Below are positions 41,773-51,567 of a DNA stretch of 64,000 bases, piece after piece (position 1 is the first letter of the stretch; each line of letters starts with the position of its first letter). Origin of the DNA: Pirellulales bacterium (lineage in GTDB: Bacteria > Planctomycetota > Planctomycetia > Pirellulales > JANQPP01); contig JANQPP010000046.1 of the NCBI GenBank assembly GCA_028289405.1, positions 1-64,000 of the forward strand, read 5' to 3'. The notes beneath the pieces are model-generated. The model made no database searches. It was not told the DNA's origin and was given only the letters and a program-made list of their open reading frames with translations. A program made the translations under genes and the position numbers.

Positions 41773-42813
41773 TTACGCATTCAATTCCACCGAAGGATCA
41801 TCCGCGACGTTCACCCACACATGCACGTGTGGGTTGCCCCGGAAGTACCACACAAAGGAAGGCCCTTCGAGCCGCCAATTGTCCCACACGCCGTCCTCGC
41901 CGATGTCCTCGTCCTGGTAGAAGGCGAGCGCGCAGCGGTCGAGGTCGCCTTGGGCTTTGAGGCAGGCGATGACCTCTTCGCGGTCGCTCTGGCGGTAGGG
42001 TTCTAGCAGCTTTTTCAGGACTTTCTGCAAATCCTCCCTCTGGTCGCTGGAAAGTTCCGTCACGGGGATGCCAGGAAACTTGCCGTCCGCTCCTTGGAAC
42101 CAGACGTCCTGCTCGATCGGGCTGCTGGGCCGCAAGGCCAGCTTGCGCTGCTTGCCGTCGAGCATCTGGTACACGTTGTTAGCCAGCACCGCCTGCTCCC
42201 AAAAAACATTGCCGGGATGGTCGGGCTTCTCGTCAAAGCCCTGCGCGGCGTGCCCGTAGAAGATGGGGCCGCCGAAGGCCACATGCTCGGCGGAATTGCC
42301 GTCGCAGCGGAGCGTCATATGCCGGCCCGTCATCACGAACTCGAACTTGCCTTCGCCCGGCTCTCCGAAGATGGCGATGCTTTGGCTCTTGCCGAATCCG
42401 CCCGCGTCATCCTTCAATTGCTTGTCGATGCGGGCATGCCAGTCGGGCTGGATAATACCTTCGAAAATGGCCCGCACGAGATCCCGCTGGTCATCGGTGT
42501 AGAAATCGCTGTTGATGGCGTAATCGTTGATATTCCAGTTGTTGGCCACGAAGGTCCGCAGCAGCCCCCGCTTGGGATCTTGGTAGTCCCAAGCGTGGCA
42601 CATCGCGGCCCGCTGTTTTTCATTCAGCGTGTTGAAGAGTTGTTTAACCAAGGTCTCCGGTGTCTTGGCGGAAGCCGCCGCAGCGGATTTCCCCAGCAGC
42701 GGAACGGCCCCCACGGCGAGGGCGGTCGTGCCCGCCTGCTGCAAAAAACGGCGGCGGTCCACGGAGCTTTGCGGATCTTGGCAATCGGAGCACTGGCGAA
42801 GAGGCGCGGTCAT
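41773..42813 (-). CDS. Tat-exported DUF3500 family protein
   Basis: 346 residues. A twin-arginine signal (DRRRFLQQAGTTALAVGAVPLLG) is followed by the DUF3500 body: HAWDYQDPKRG, DQRDLVRAIFEG, RHMTLRCDGN and a C-terminal His-rich GNPHVHVWVN. Its role is unknown; such proteins are common in planctomycetes. ATG 42813 has AAGGAG nine bases upstream. The possible ATG three codons earlier is directly on the ribosome site. Confidence 0.85.
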   Translation of the reverse strand: MTAPLRQCSDCQDPQSSVDRRRFLQQAGTTALAVGAVPLLGKSAAAASAKTPETLVKQLFNTLNEKQRAAMCHAWDYQDPKRGLLRTFVANNWNINDYAINSDFYTDDQRDLVRAIFEGIIQPDWHARIDKQLKDDAGGFGKSQSIAIFGEPGEGKFEFVMTGRHMTLRCDGNSAEHVAFGGPIFYGHAAQGFDEKPDHPGNVFWEQAVLANNVYQMLDGKQRKLALRPSSPIEQDVWFQGADGKFPGIPVTELSSDQREDLQKVLKKLLEPYRQSDREEVIACLKAQGDLDRCALAFYQDEDIGEDGVWDNWRLEGPSFVWYFRGNPHVHVWVNVADDPSVELNA

Positions 42814-43022
42814 GTTTTCCATCTCCTTCCGTAGGCGGATGCGGGACTGGGAAGTCTGCGAGGGCGGCGGCGTCCGTCGCATTCCCGGGCCATGGAGACG
42901 CGGTCGATGCTCGCCCGTAAATTCCACCTTATTAGACCGCAGGGAATCCCCGCACGCAAATCTCGCGCGGCGCGGTACTGCCTGAAAACACGGAAATTCA
43001 GCGGGATGGCTGTGAGATGCTC

Positions 43023-43943
43023 TCACACCGCGCTGGCCACCGAAGCGAAGTGAAACGACTCTTCCAGCCGCTGGATGATGGACGTCACCTGATCGAGCCG
43101 CATGCCGATGTCTTCATAGGTCTCGGGCGCGGGGGGGGCGACATTATCCACCCCCAGCGAGGTGTATCCTTGATGGCTACAGAAATAGTTGGCGACCGAG
43201 ACGATCCGCACGATCATGGCGTAGGGGCCTTCATACGCCTCTGGACGGTGATGGTAGCCAGCGGCGGCGGCGATGGCCTCGGAGAGATTCCAATGCCGAA
43301 CCACGGCGTGGCCTAGCTCGCAATGATCGAAGGCGAGGATTTCCCGCTCCGCCACGATAGTGGCCGTACCATCGGAAATTTCGTCGAGAACTTGCCGAAA
43401 GTAGCGGTTCATGTGCTGGTCGATGAGGATGAAACCAACGTCATGAAGCAGGCCGGCCAAGTAAGCTTCGTCGGGAGGCGCACATTCACAGATCTCGGCG
43501 ATCAGCCGCGACGCGGAGGCTACGGCCACGTGGTGGTTCCACAAGCCCTGGCGGCTGTAACGCCGGTACGTGCCCGATCTGGAAAAGATCCGCGAAACAT
43601 ACAGCGTGAGCGCCAAGTTCCGCACCTGCTTGAATCCCAGCAGGGTAATTGCCGTTTTGAGATCCTTGACCTCATGGCGGAGGGAGTGGTAAGCCGAATT
43701 GACCGTCCGCAAGATTTTTAACGCCAGCGCCGGATCCGCTTCGATGACATGCAGCAGATCCTCGGACCCGGCCTTACGGTCGCGAGCTACTTGGAAAACT
43801 CGGATCGCGGCGTCTGGTAGGGAAGAAACTTCCCCGATTCGCGAAAAAAGGCGTTCCAGCGCTTCCAATTGACGAGGCGTACGGCCCTGCCGCAGCTCCG
43901 ACGGCACCGCGCTTTTCGCGACATCGGTGGCAATTTGAGCCAT
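43023..43943 (-). CDS. HDOD domain signalling protein
   Basis: 306 residues. LEALERLFSRIGEVSSLPDAAIRVFQ, ADPALALKILRTVNSAYH, LLHDVGFIL and CELGHAVVRHWNL are the HDOD blocks (HD-related output domain). Such proteins act as non-catalytic modules in cyclic-nucleotide or two-component signalling. It has no receiver or GGDEF domain. GGGAG elements precede ATG 43943; in-frame sequence upstream is not convincing as coding. Confidence 0.88.
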   Translation of the reverse strand: MAQIATDVAKSAVPSELRQGRTPRQLEALERLFSRIGEVSSLPDAAIRVFQVARDRKAGSEDLLHVIEADPALALKILRTVNSAYHSLRHEVKDLKTAITLLGFKQVRNLALTLYVSRIFSRSGTYRRYSRQGLWNHHVAVASASRLIAEICECAPPDEAYLAGLLHDVGFILIDQHMNRYFRQVLDEISDGTATIVAEREILAFDHCELGHAVVRHWNLSEAIAAAAGYHHRPEAYEGPYAMIVRIVSVANYFCSHQGYTSLGVDNVAPPAPETYEDIGMRLDQVTSIIQRLEESFHFASVASAV

Positions 43944-44310
43944 CTCCCAGCTCCCTGCCCAGGGCGTACCACCGCCCGATCTGGCCGCTAGACACCGGAT
44001 TGCGCGCGAGCGTCCGGCGGCAGCGCGTGTGTTTAAGAAAAGACGTCTCTGTAGCGATTCTAGGTTAAGCGTGGAAGCGAATTCGCGGTTTGAACTCGTG
44101 ATTAGTAGCGTCGCGTATGCCGCACGTGCGCGCAACACGCACCAGACCGCCTCAAAACAAACTTACGCCACGGCCTGCCTCGGGGCAAAAACCGCTGGCC
44201 CATTTCCAAGAATTTGTCAACTCTGCCCAAGTCCACGAGGTAACACTCCGTAGAACCCTCGAAGGAACTAACTCCCCAAACCGTCTTGCCGCCCCGTGGA
44301 GGATTTCTCT
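43944..44310. other. Divergent intergenic region
   Basis: 367 bases between the HDOD gene (leftward) and the Tat-phosphatase gene (rightward). No gene or strong repeat is visible; it should contain both promoters. Confidence 0.4.
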
Positions 44311-45498
44311 ATGTCGCGAATTGTCTGCCCCCGGCGGGAATTCTTGGGCCGCACTCTGGCGGGCGCCACCTCTTTGCCACTCGTCACTTCGGCCATCGCC
44401 CCGGCCAAAGCGGCAGTGCAATCCGCTTACACAGGGCCTCGCGTGGTCATCGTGCGGTTTGGCGGCGGAGTTCGGCGGCGGGAGACGATCGATCCGCAAC
44501 ATACCTACAGCCCGTTTTTTCGGCACGAACTGGTGCCTCGCGGCACTTTTTTTCCGCAAATGGAAATCTCGGTAGAGGAGGGGGACAACACGAGCCACGG
44601 CGAAGGGACTTTGAACATCCTCACCGGAAAATACGGCAAATACAAAGATGTGGAAGACCGCTTTCTCGGCGCCCGATTCGAGGCCCAGGTCCCCACCGTC
44701 TTTGAATACCTCCGTAAGATGTTCGCCGTGCCCGATTACCAAACGCTGATCGTCAACGGCGAGGACCGCACTGACGAGGAATTCTATTCCTTCAGCAACC
44801 ATCATCTGTTCGGCGTGGCCTACCGTTGCCACGTGTTGAGCCTTTACCGCTTCAAAACCTATCTGCTGCGGCGGCAGATCGAAGAAGGCCGCTGGAACGG
44901 GAGGGAACTGCAAGCGAAGCGGGAAGAACTTCAAGAAGCAGAAGCCCTCGACTATCGTCGAAAAGGCGAGGAGAAGACCTCGCCACGAATGCAAGCCTTT
45001 TGGGAAAAATGGCGCGGCTACTACGGCGAAACTGGGCTCGTCAATCCACGAGGGGACCGCGTGCTCACCGAACTGGCTATTCGCGCCATGCGGGAATTAG
45101 AGCCCCGCCTGATGATGGTCAACTACAACGATTGCGATTACGTCCATTGGGGGAACATCAATTTCTACACCCGTGGCATCGCCATCATGGATGACGGATT
45201 GCGGCGGCTCGTGGATGCGGCCAACCAAACCGAAGGCTACCGCGATAACACGGTCTTCGTGGTCGTGCCCGATTGCGGGCGGGACAACAACCGCATGATG
45301 GCTGTTCCCTGCCAGCACCATTTCAATTCCGCCAGTGCCCGGAAAATCTTCGCCCTCTTTTTCGGACCGGGGATCGAACCTGGCCGCGTCGTGGATCGGC
45401 CCGTGGAACAGCAAGACGTGGCCGCCACGATCGGCGAATTGATGGGATTCCCGACGCCCTTCGCCGAAGGAAGTCTCTTGGAGGAGGTGGCCGGATGA
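44311..45498 (+). CDS. Tat-exported alkaline phosphatase superfamily protein
   Basis: 395 residues. The N-terminus CPRREFLGRTLAGATSLPLV is a twin-arginine signal. The body resembles the sulfatase/DUF1501-type alkaline phosphatase superfamily: RVVIVRFGGGVRRRE, NYNDCDYVHWG, VVPDCGRDNN and a HH in QHHFNSASA supply metal-site candidates. The catalytic Ser/Thr is not obvious. GGAGG lies eight bases before ATG 44311. The stop overlaps the next start as ATGA. Confidence 0.7.
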   Translation: MSRIVCPRREFLGRTLAGATSLPLVTSAIAPAKAAVQSAYTGPRVVIVRFGGGVRRRETIDPQHTYSPFFRHELVPRGTFFPQMEISVEEGDNTSHGEGTLNILTGKYGKYKDVEDRFLGARFEAQVPTVFEYLRKMFAVPDYQTLIVNGEDRTDEEFYSFSNHHLFGVAYRCHVLSLYRFKTYLLRRQIEEGRWNGRELQAKREELQEAEALDYRRKGEEKTSPRMQAFWEKWRGYYGETGLVNPRGDRVLTELAIRAMRELEPRLMMVNYNDCDYVHWGNINFYTRGIAIMDDGLRRLVDAANQTEGYRDNTVFVVVPDCGRDNNRMMAVPCQHHFNSASARKIFALFFGPGIEPGRVVDRPVEQQDVAATIGELMGFPTPFAEGSLLEEVAG

Positions 45499-46709
45499 TC
45501 CAGACACTCGAACAGCCCTTGACGCCAACCGCTACCCCCGAGGAGGAGGCGGATTCCCGCAGCCAACGCCAGGAGTGGCGGGCACTGGTTTTCGCCTGGA
45601 AATACCTGTTCGGCATGGCCCTTTGCCAGCACCCGCTCACGAGCGTGCTGGTTATTGGCTGGGCGCAGCGGCTCGCCCAGCGTTCCGTGCTGGCCACCTG
45701 GTGGAAAAGTAGCCCTAACCGCGAACCGAACTCCTCGTTCCGGGAGGACAAGGCCCGTTCCGGCAGTCACGGCAAATGGTCCGCCTGGCCCAACTGGTTG
45801 GTGCGGCAAGGTTTCGAGTCGACTTCCCCACCCGACGCGGCCCCACGCAACTGGCGGAGTGCGGCCGGGCACCTAACCGGCTCACTCTGGGAAAATGCCC
45901 GCCTCGGCAGCCAGGTACTCTTCAATACCTGGGCCGTCACGCTGCCCGGGTGCGCGGTGATGCTCTTCTCCTGGGAATACGGCTGGAACAACTCGTTTCA
46001 CAAAGGGTACGAGCAAGCCATCGTGGGACAGGCCACGGGCATCTTTGGCATTGCCCTTTTCATTGCCGCGCTCTTCTATTTGCCTTGGGGACACGCGCGG
46101 CACGCCGCCACGGGCGACTGGAAAGCGTTTTATCACGCGGGCCGCTTATTCCGGCTAATACGGCACAATGCTGGCGCGAGCCTGATCCTAGCCTCCGCGT
46201 ATTCCTTGGTCGCACTGCCGGTGATGGCACTGAAAGTGGCTCCGTTGTTCATCGGCAACCATCCGCAGTTCGACGAGATGACCGGGCCGGAAATCGCCGC
46301 TTGGCTGGGCAATTACTACTTCTGGTGCGGACTGGCGTTGTTTCCCGCGTTCATCTTTCTCAAGTGGCTGGGTGCTCGCTGCTATGCCGCCGCCCTGCTC
46401 AAGGAACGCCGCCATTTCCCGAAACCGTTTCCGCTATCCCCCCGGGAAGAGGAGGCACTAGACCAGTTTCAGCTTCTGGAAAACGAAACTCCACCGCCGA
46501 CCGGCTGGTTGGAATTCGCGTTGCGGCCTTTCTCTTGGGGCGCGACCGCCGGAGTCTTCGCGCTCACCGCCTTCGTGTGGTTCACTTTCGTGGCCCAGAT
46601 GTACGTATCGGAATTCCTCAACTACCATCCCATGCTGGGCTGGCTGAACCATCCCCTCGTCCAGCTTCCTTGGATCCGCTATATCCCTGGTCATCTCTGG
46701 GGATCTTGA
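45495..46709 (+). CDS. Polytopic membrane protein coupled to the phosphatase-like gene
   Basis: 404 residues, not recognised. At least five hydrophobic segments (e.g. TWAVTLPGCAVMLF, ATGIFGIALFIAALFYL, ILASAYSLVALPVMAL, YFWCGLALFPAFIFL, TAGVFALTAFVWFTFV) with short loops. It starts in an ATGA overlap with the upstream gene, so the pair is probably a functional unit: an exported metal-dependent hydrolase with its own membrane partner. Confidence 0.65.
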   Translation: MIQTLEQPLTPTATPEEEADSRSQRQEWRALVFAWKYLFGMALCQHPLTSVLVIGWAQRLAQRSVLATWWKSSPNREPNSSFREDKARSGSHGKWSAWPNWLVRQGFESTSPPDAAPRNWRSAAGHLTGSLWENARLGSQVLFNTWAVTLPGCAVMLFSWEYGWNNSFHKGYEQAIVGQATGIFGIALFIAALFYLPWGHARHAATGDWKAFYHAGRLFRLIRHNAGASLILASAYSLVALPVMALKVAPLFIGNHPQFDEMTGPEIAAWLGNYYFWCGLALFPAFIFLKWLGARCYAAALLKERRHFPKPFPLSPREEEALDQFQLLENETPPPTGWLEFALRPFSWGATAGVFALTAFVWFTFVAQMYVSEFLNYHPMLGWLNHPLVQLPWIRYIPGHLWGS

Positions 46710-46733
46710 ACGATCAGCCTTGGGCAAGCACGA

Positions 46734-47354
46734 CTAACGATCGAACCATGCACGGAGTTTTTCCCGTGTCCATGGCACATGGGGCGGCGACTCGCGAAAG
46801 AAACGTGTCCAATCCTCCCACGTACCATGCAAAAGTTCCTGCTGAACTTCCGAGGCATCGATGGTTACTTCGCTTTCTTGCACCATGGCCTGCAACCAAG
46901 GTTGGCCTGCCTCCTCGGGGAATACAACCAATCTTCCCCGAGGCATGCCTCTCAGGCACAACACGGATCTTTTCTCACCGACGTAGGGAAAGTTATCGAC
47001 CCGCGTCAGGCGGAAGCCCTGGTTCCGCTCCCAGGTGTAACTGTCTTGCGGTACTTCCCGCGTGACGAAAATCGGCGGGCCCGGAACCGATTCCGGCATT
47101 TTCCCCGGATGCGACAACAGCACGGCATCCACCGTGCGCTTCCAAGGCATCCAGGCATGCTGCCGGTAGTGGACAAACGCTTCATCCAGCACCGATTCCA
47201 GCGGATCGTCGACGAGAATGGAAACAATGGCGATGCGTTCAAACCGGATCACGCGCCGCTGCTGCAAAAAAGGTGCCCGTTCGACGAGCCATGCAGCGAC
47301 CGCGACCACTAGCACGAACAGCAGTAATGTCCGCAAGCGGTACTTCATGGCCAT
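46734..47354 (-). CDS. Hypothetical membrane-anchored protein
   Basis: 206 residues with one N-terminal transmembrane helix (YRLRTLLLFVLVVAVAAWLV) and no known domain. The short basic lead-in RLRTLL before the helix is a common start of planctomycete anchored proteins. It follows the clpV gene by 25 bases on the same strand and may be the last gene of the type VI transcript; a role there is only positional. ATG 47348 is an alternative start. Confidence 0.6.
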   Translation of the reverse strand: MAMKYRLRTLLLFVLVVAVAAWLVERAPFLQQRRVIRFERIAIVSILVDDPLESVLDEAFVHYRQHAWMPWKRTVDAVLLSHPGKMPESVPGPPIFVTREVPQDSYTWERNQGFRLTRVDNFPYVGEKRSVLCLRGMPRGRLVVFPEEAGQPWLQAMVQESEVTIDASEVQQELLHGTWEDWTRFFRESPPHVPWTREKLRAWFDR

Positions 47355-47379
47355 CGGAACCGTGGCAGGCGGCCCGGCG

Positions 47380-50115
47380 TTAGTCTATTTCGTACTTGAA
47401 GCCGCCGCCGTCCTGAATATCGATCTTCACGTCGCCAATCACGCCCCCTTCGGCCATGCGGGAAAGGAACTCCGCCGACATTTCCGGCAGCAAGGTCCGC
47501 GTGAGGATGTGGTCCACGTTTCGAGCTCCGGTATCGACCTCCGTACAGCGTTTGGCGATCGTATCCACCAAGGCGGGTGAATAGCCGAAGCCGGCGCGGT
47601 AGTGCTCGCGGACGCGCTTGCCCACCTTGTTGAGCTTGAGTTCGATGATCTTCTTCATGACGTCGTCGGCCAGCGGATAATAGGGGACGACCGAAAGCCT
47701 TCCCAGAAAGGCCGGCTTGAACGTCTTCAGCAGTTCAGGAAAGATCGCCTGCATGAAGGCGTCCGGTTCCGGAGCCGTTTCGGGGTCCGCGCAGAGGCTC
47801 TTGATCAAATCCGTTCCTGCGTTGGTGGTCATCATGATCACCGTATTTTTGAAGTCGATGTCGCGGCCTTCGCCGTCTTTCATGGTCCCTTTGTCGAACA
47901 CCTGATAGAAGATGTCCTGCACGCCGGGATGCGCCTTTTCCATCTCGTCCAGCAACACCACGCTGTACGGTTTGCGGCGCACCGCTTCGGTGAGCACCCC
48001 CCCTTCCCCGTAGCCCACGTAGCCGGGAGGAGAGCCCATCAAGAGCGAAACTTTGTGCTCTTCCTTGAATTCGGACATGTTGATCACGGTCATGTTTTGC
48101 TCACCGCCGTAGAGCAATTCGGCCAGCGTAATCGCGGTTTCCGTCTTGCCCACGCCGCTAGTGCCGGCCAGCAGAAACACGCCGATGGGCGTACGCGGGT
48201 CCCGCAGGTTAGCGCGGGAAGTGCGAATGCTTTGGGCGATTTGCGCGAGGGCATGCGACTGGCCAATGATCGACTCTTCCATCAAGGCTTGCAGGTTCAG
48301 CACGGTCTTGATTTCGTCGGCGACCATCCGGCCCACCGGAATGCCGGTCCAAGCGGCGACCGTCTCCGCCACGGCTTGGCTATTTACACAGGGGTGGACC
48401 AGCGGGTCCTCGCCTTGAAGTTCCCGAAGCTGGCCTTCGGCTCCAGCCAATGTGCCACGCAATTCATCTCGTTGGGCGGGCGAGAGGGCGTCCTCTGGTT
48501 CATTGGCATTTTCCACTTCCTGCTCCGCTTCAGCGGTAACTTCGGCTGAAGGTTCTTCGGAGTCTTGCGCGTCCGACGCTTCGCCGTTGGAGGATGGTTG
48601 AGGTTCCAATTGATCGCGCAACGTGCGGATTTGGGAGACCAATTCTCTTTCTTCCTCCCAACGCTTTTCCAACTCCGCCAACTCTTGGTCGGAAGCCGCT
48701 TTTCTCGCGTCCAAATCCGCCAGCGCTTCCGCATGGTCCGCGCCCACTTCCTGCTCGCGGCGGAGGATTTCTTGGGCCACGATGATCTGTTCGATGCGGC
48801 GGCGGCAATCCTCGACGGCGGCGGGAGTCGCGGTCTGGCTGAGGCCAATTCGCGCGCACGTGGTATCGAGCAGGCTCACCGATTTGTCGGGCAGTTGCCG
48901 GCCCGCGATGTATCGGCTGGAAAGCTTGACGGCATCCTCTACCGCTTCGTTCAAAATCCGCACACGGTGATGGTTTTCCAGCGTGGAGACTAGGCCCCGC
49001 ATCATTTCGATGGCCGAGCCCTCGGGCGGCTCTTCCACTTTCACCACCTGGAAGCGGCGGGTCAGTGCCGCGTCCTTTTCGAAATACTTTTTGTACTCGG
49101 CCCAGGTCGTGGCGGCGATCGTTCGCAATTCTCCCCGTGCCAGCGCGGGCTTGAGTAAATTCGCGGCGTCCCCCTGTCCCGCCGAACCGCCGGCACCGAT
49201 CATCGTGTGCGCTTCGTCGATGAACAGAATGATCGGCGTCGGCGAACCCTTCACTTCCTCGATCACGGATTTGAGACGATTTTCAAACTCCCCTTTCACG
49301 CCCGCCCCCGCTTGCAGGAGCCCCAAGTCGAGCGTGCGAATTGTGACGTTTTCCAACAACGGAGGTATATCACCGGAGGCAACACGCAAGGCAAAACCTT
49401 CGACCACGGCGGTCTTGCCGACGCCCGCTTCCCCCGTGAGGATCGGATTGTTCTGCCGACGGCGGGTGAGAATATCGATGACTTGGCGAATTTCCGCGTC
49501 CCGTCCCAACACCGGATCGATGTCCCCCTGTCGGGCTCGCTGCGTGAGGTCGATCGTGTATTGCTCCAGAGCGACGGTCCGTTTGGGCACTCCGCCGGGG
49601 CCCGATGTTGGTGAAGAAGCCGGCGCCGTGGCCACTTCTTCCTCCGACGAACCGGCCACCAGGTCAGGTAGATTCTTCTTGAATGTTTCCGGATCGATTT
49701 CCGCCAGCCGGGGAGCACTTTCCCGCGTCAATCGGGCGAGCTGCGGTTCCGTGATCAACGCCAAAAGCAGATGCCCGCTCCGCACGGCTTGGCTGCCATA
49801 CTCGATCGAAGCCAGCATCCAGGCATGGCGGACGAGCTGCACGATCGTTTCCGAAAGCGCTGGGGGCCGACTGTTGCCGGTCTTCAGCCGGTCCACCGCC
49901 ACGGTCAAATCGCGCGTGAGCCGCGAAATATCGATTTCATAATGTCGCAAGATACGGTTCAGGTCCGTATCACTGGCTTCGAGGATTTTCAGCAGCCAGT
50001 GCTCGATTTCGACGTTGTAATTCGTGCGGGAAAGGCAGAGCCCGGCGGCGCCTTCCAGAGCGCGTCGCGTGGTCTCGTTCAGCTTACCGATGAGGGATTT
50101 GAGGTTGACGTCCAC
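47380..50115 (-). CDS. tssH: Type VI secretion ATPase ClpV (TssH)
   Basis: 911 residues. The N-terminal Clp repeat domain (KLNETTRRALEGAAGLCLSRTN begins it) is followed by two AAA+ rings: Walker A GEAGVGKT (~228-235) with LFIDEAHTMIGAGG, and Walker A GTSGVGKTE (~650) with VVLLDEMEKAH. The middle coiled-coil carries an acidic insert (~500-540). ClpV recycles contracted TssB/TssC sheath. The start is GTG 50115 with AAGGAA six bases upstream; the next gene upstream is tssG. Confidence 0.94.
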   Translation of the reverse strand: MDVNLKSLIGKLNETTRRALEGAAGLCLSRTNYNVEIEHWLLKILEASDTDLNRILRHYEIDISRLTRDLTVAVDRLKTGNSRPPALSETIVQLVRHAWMLASIEYGSQAVRSGHLLLALITEPQLARLTRESAPRLAEIDPETFKKNLPDLVAGSSEEEVATAPASSPTSGPGGVPKRTVALEQYTIDLTQRARQGDIDPVLGRDAEIRQVIDILTRRRQNNPILTGEAGVGKTAVVEGFALRVASGDIPPLLENVTIRTLDLGLLQAGAGVKGEFENRLKSVIEEVKGSPTPIILFIDEAHTMIGAGGSAGQGDAANLLKPALARGELRTIAATTWAEYKKYFEKDAALTRRFQVVKVEEPPEGSAIEMMRGLVSTLENHHRVRILNEAVEDAVKLSSRYIAGRQLPDKSVSLLDTTCARIGLSQTATPAAVEDCRRRIEQIIVAQEILRREQEVGADHAEALADLDARKAASDQELAELEKRWEEERELVSQIRTLRDQLEPQPSSNGEASDAQDSEEPSAEVTAEAEQEVENANEPEDALSPAQRDELRGTLAGAEGQLRELQGEDPLVHPCVNSQAVAETVAAWTGIPVGRMVADEIKTVLNLQALMEESIIGQSHALAQIAQSIRTSRANLRDPRTPIGVFLLAGTSGVGKTETAITLAELLYGGEQNMTVINMSEFKEEHKVSLLMGSPPGYVGYGEGGVLTEAVRRKPYSVVLLDEMEKAHPGVQDIFYQVFDKGTMKDGEGRDIDFKNTVIMMTTNAGTDLIKSLCADPETAPEPDAFMQAIFPELLKTFKPAFLGRLSVVPYYPLADDVMKKIIELKLNKVGKRVREHYRAGFGYSPALVDTIAKRCTEVDTGARNVDHILTRTLLPEMSAEFLSRMAEGGVIGDVKIDIQDGGGFKYEID

Positions 50116-50310
50116 GGCCAGTTCCTTTGATTTTGCGCGCGTTGATTGATCCGAAATACGGGGTACAACCGGCCATAGCGTGCCGGGACTTGATGTATTT
50201 TTTCCGCTCCACTCGACCGGCATCGCGGGCATGCCCGGCTCAGCATTTCCTTGGGACTTTCTATCGGCGGTCGCCGTGGCGTGGTGAAGTGAGGGTCACA
50301 AAAACATACG

Positions 50311-51471
50311 TCAAATGTCGTCCTTGCCAGGATGCAGGGCTAATAAGGCATCCTCGGCATCTTGAGTAAATTCGTTACGGCGGAGCCAGGTATTCCAACC
50401 GAGCCGTGGTCCACGCTGGGTATCGCGAGAAAATTGGCACCAGGGGACCTCCTTTGCGCGAAGCACGAGTTGGCAATCCATATCGAACGTGGGGCCGGCG
50501 TACAGCCGGGCCAGGTCGGCTATTTTACGGTATGCCGTGCCGGAAGGAAGAAAATCGAGAAACTCTTCATACGACAAAGGCCCCAGGCGCAGGCGAAACT
50601 TGCCTTGCAGGTCGCGAAAGCGCTTGCCGATCAGGGCGGTTCCCCCAAGCTCCGTGTTTCCTCCATCGGCCAATTGGGTTTGCGAATCCGCCTCCAGGGC
50701 GAGCCACTGCGGGACGAATTGCAGGACGTCCGCCGCGATGCCGAAGAAATCACGCAATAAACCTTCTAGTCCCGCAGCGGAGCGATGTTGCTGGGACAAC
50801 AGGCCGGCATAATGGCGCACCGTGAGGTCCGCGACCGTGGACCGGGGCGCGAGCCGCTCCCTCACGGACGCCTGGTACCGCAGGGAGGGCGTGCCCATGC
50901 CCGTCAGATCAAGCAGGTTTTGCGATACGAGATCCAAGCGCGGACGCGTTTCAGTGACAAACGCGCGTAGCCGCGAGAGGTCGTCCGCGAAGTCCCGCTG
51001 CCCAATCCGCTCCGCCCGCTCGTGACCGATGTGAAATTGGTACTTCTCCCAGGCACGATAAAACAAAGAGAGCAGCCGGTGGCTAAACAGATCCAAAAAT
51101 TCCCGGAGCGTGTGGTCCTTCTGCCGGGCTCGCTCCAGCATCAATTCCGTGTAAAAGCGGGGCAAGGCACCCGACGGACCGGTCAGTCCGAAGAAGGCGA
51201 CGGTGAGGCGCGGCGGACCATCTTCCGAGCGAGGCGGCAGGACCTCCACCAAATCGCTGGGGGGGAACACCAGGGAAAGATGCGTGCGGAAGCGGACGCA
51301 TTCCTCCTCGGGCGGATGATTGCCCCCCACGGCCCGCTTGTGCGGGGCTAGCCGCTCCAAGACCCGTACTGCTTGAAAGAAGTTGAAGCGAAAAGGCTCC
51401 TCGCGCAGCAGGTCTTCCAATGAAGGGCCGCTACTCCAGACGTTGTGATTTTTTTCCAAGGATGATGGCAT
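50311..51471 (-). CDS. tssG: Type VI baseplate protein TssG
   Basis: 386 residues. FRFNFFQAVRVLERL, then FRTHLSLVFPPSDL, VAFFGLTGPSGALPRFYTEL and FLDLFSHRLLSLFYRAWEKY are the conserved TssG (ImpH/VasB) blocks. It forms the baseplate wedge with TssF, TssE and TssK. ATG 51471; 97 bases after tssF. Confidence 0.95.
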   Translation of the reverse strand: MPSSLEKNHNVWSSGPSLEDLLREEPFRFNFFQAVRVLERLAPHKRAVGGNHPPEEECVRFRTHLSLVFPPSDLVEVLPPRSEDGPPRLTVAFFGLTGPSGALPRFYTELMLERARQKDHTLREFLDLFSHRLLSLFYRAWEKYQFHIGHERAERIGQRDFADDLSRLRAFVTETRPRLDLVSQNLLDLTGMGTPSLRYQASVRERLAPRSTVADLTVRHYAGLLSQQHRSAAGLEGLLRDFFGIAADVLQFVPQWLALEADSQTQLADGGNTELGGTALIGKRFRDLQGKFRLRLGPLSYEEFLDFLPSGTAYRKIADLARLYAGPTFDMDCQLVLRAKEVPWCQFSRDTQRGPRLGWNTWLRRNEFTQDAEDALLALHPGKDDI

Positions 51472-51567
51472 GGCGATGCGTTGATGCCGTGTGTATCCGC
51501 TTTGAACCTTCGCGACCGCGCGGTCAGGGCATCAGCAAATTCCCTCCGGTCAGCGGGCAATGCCGTG

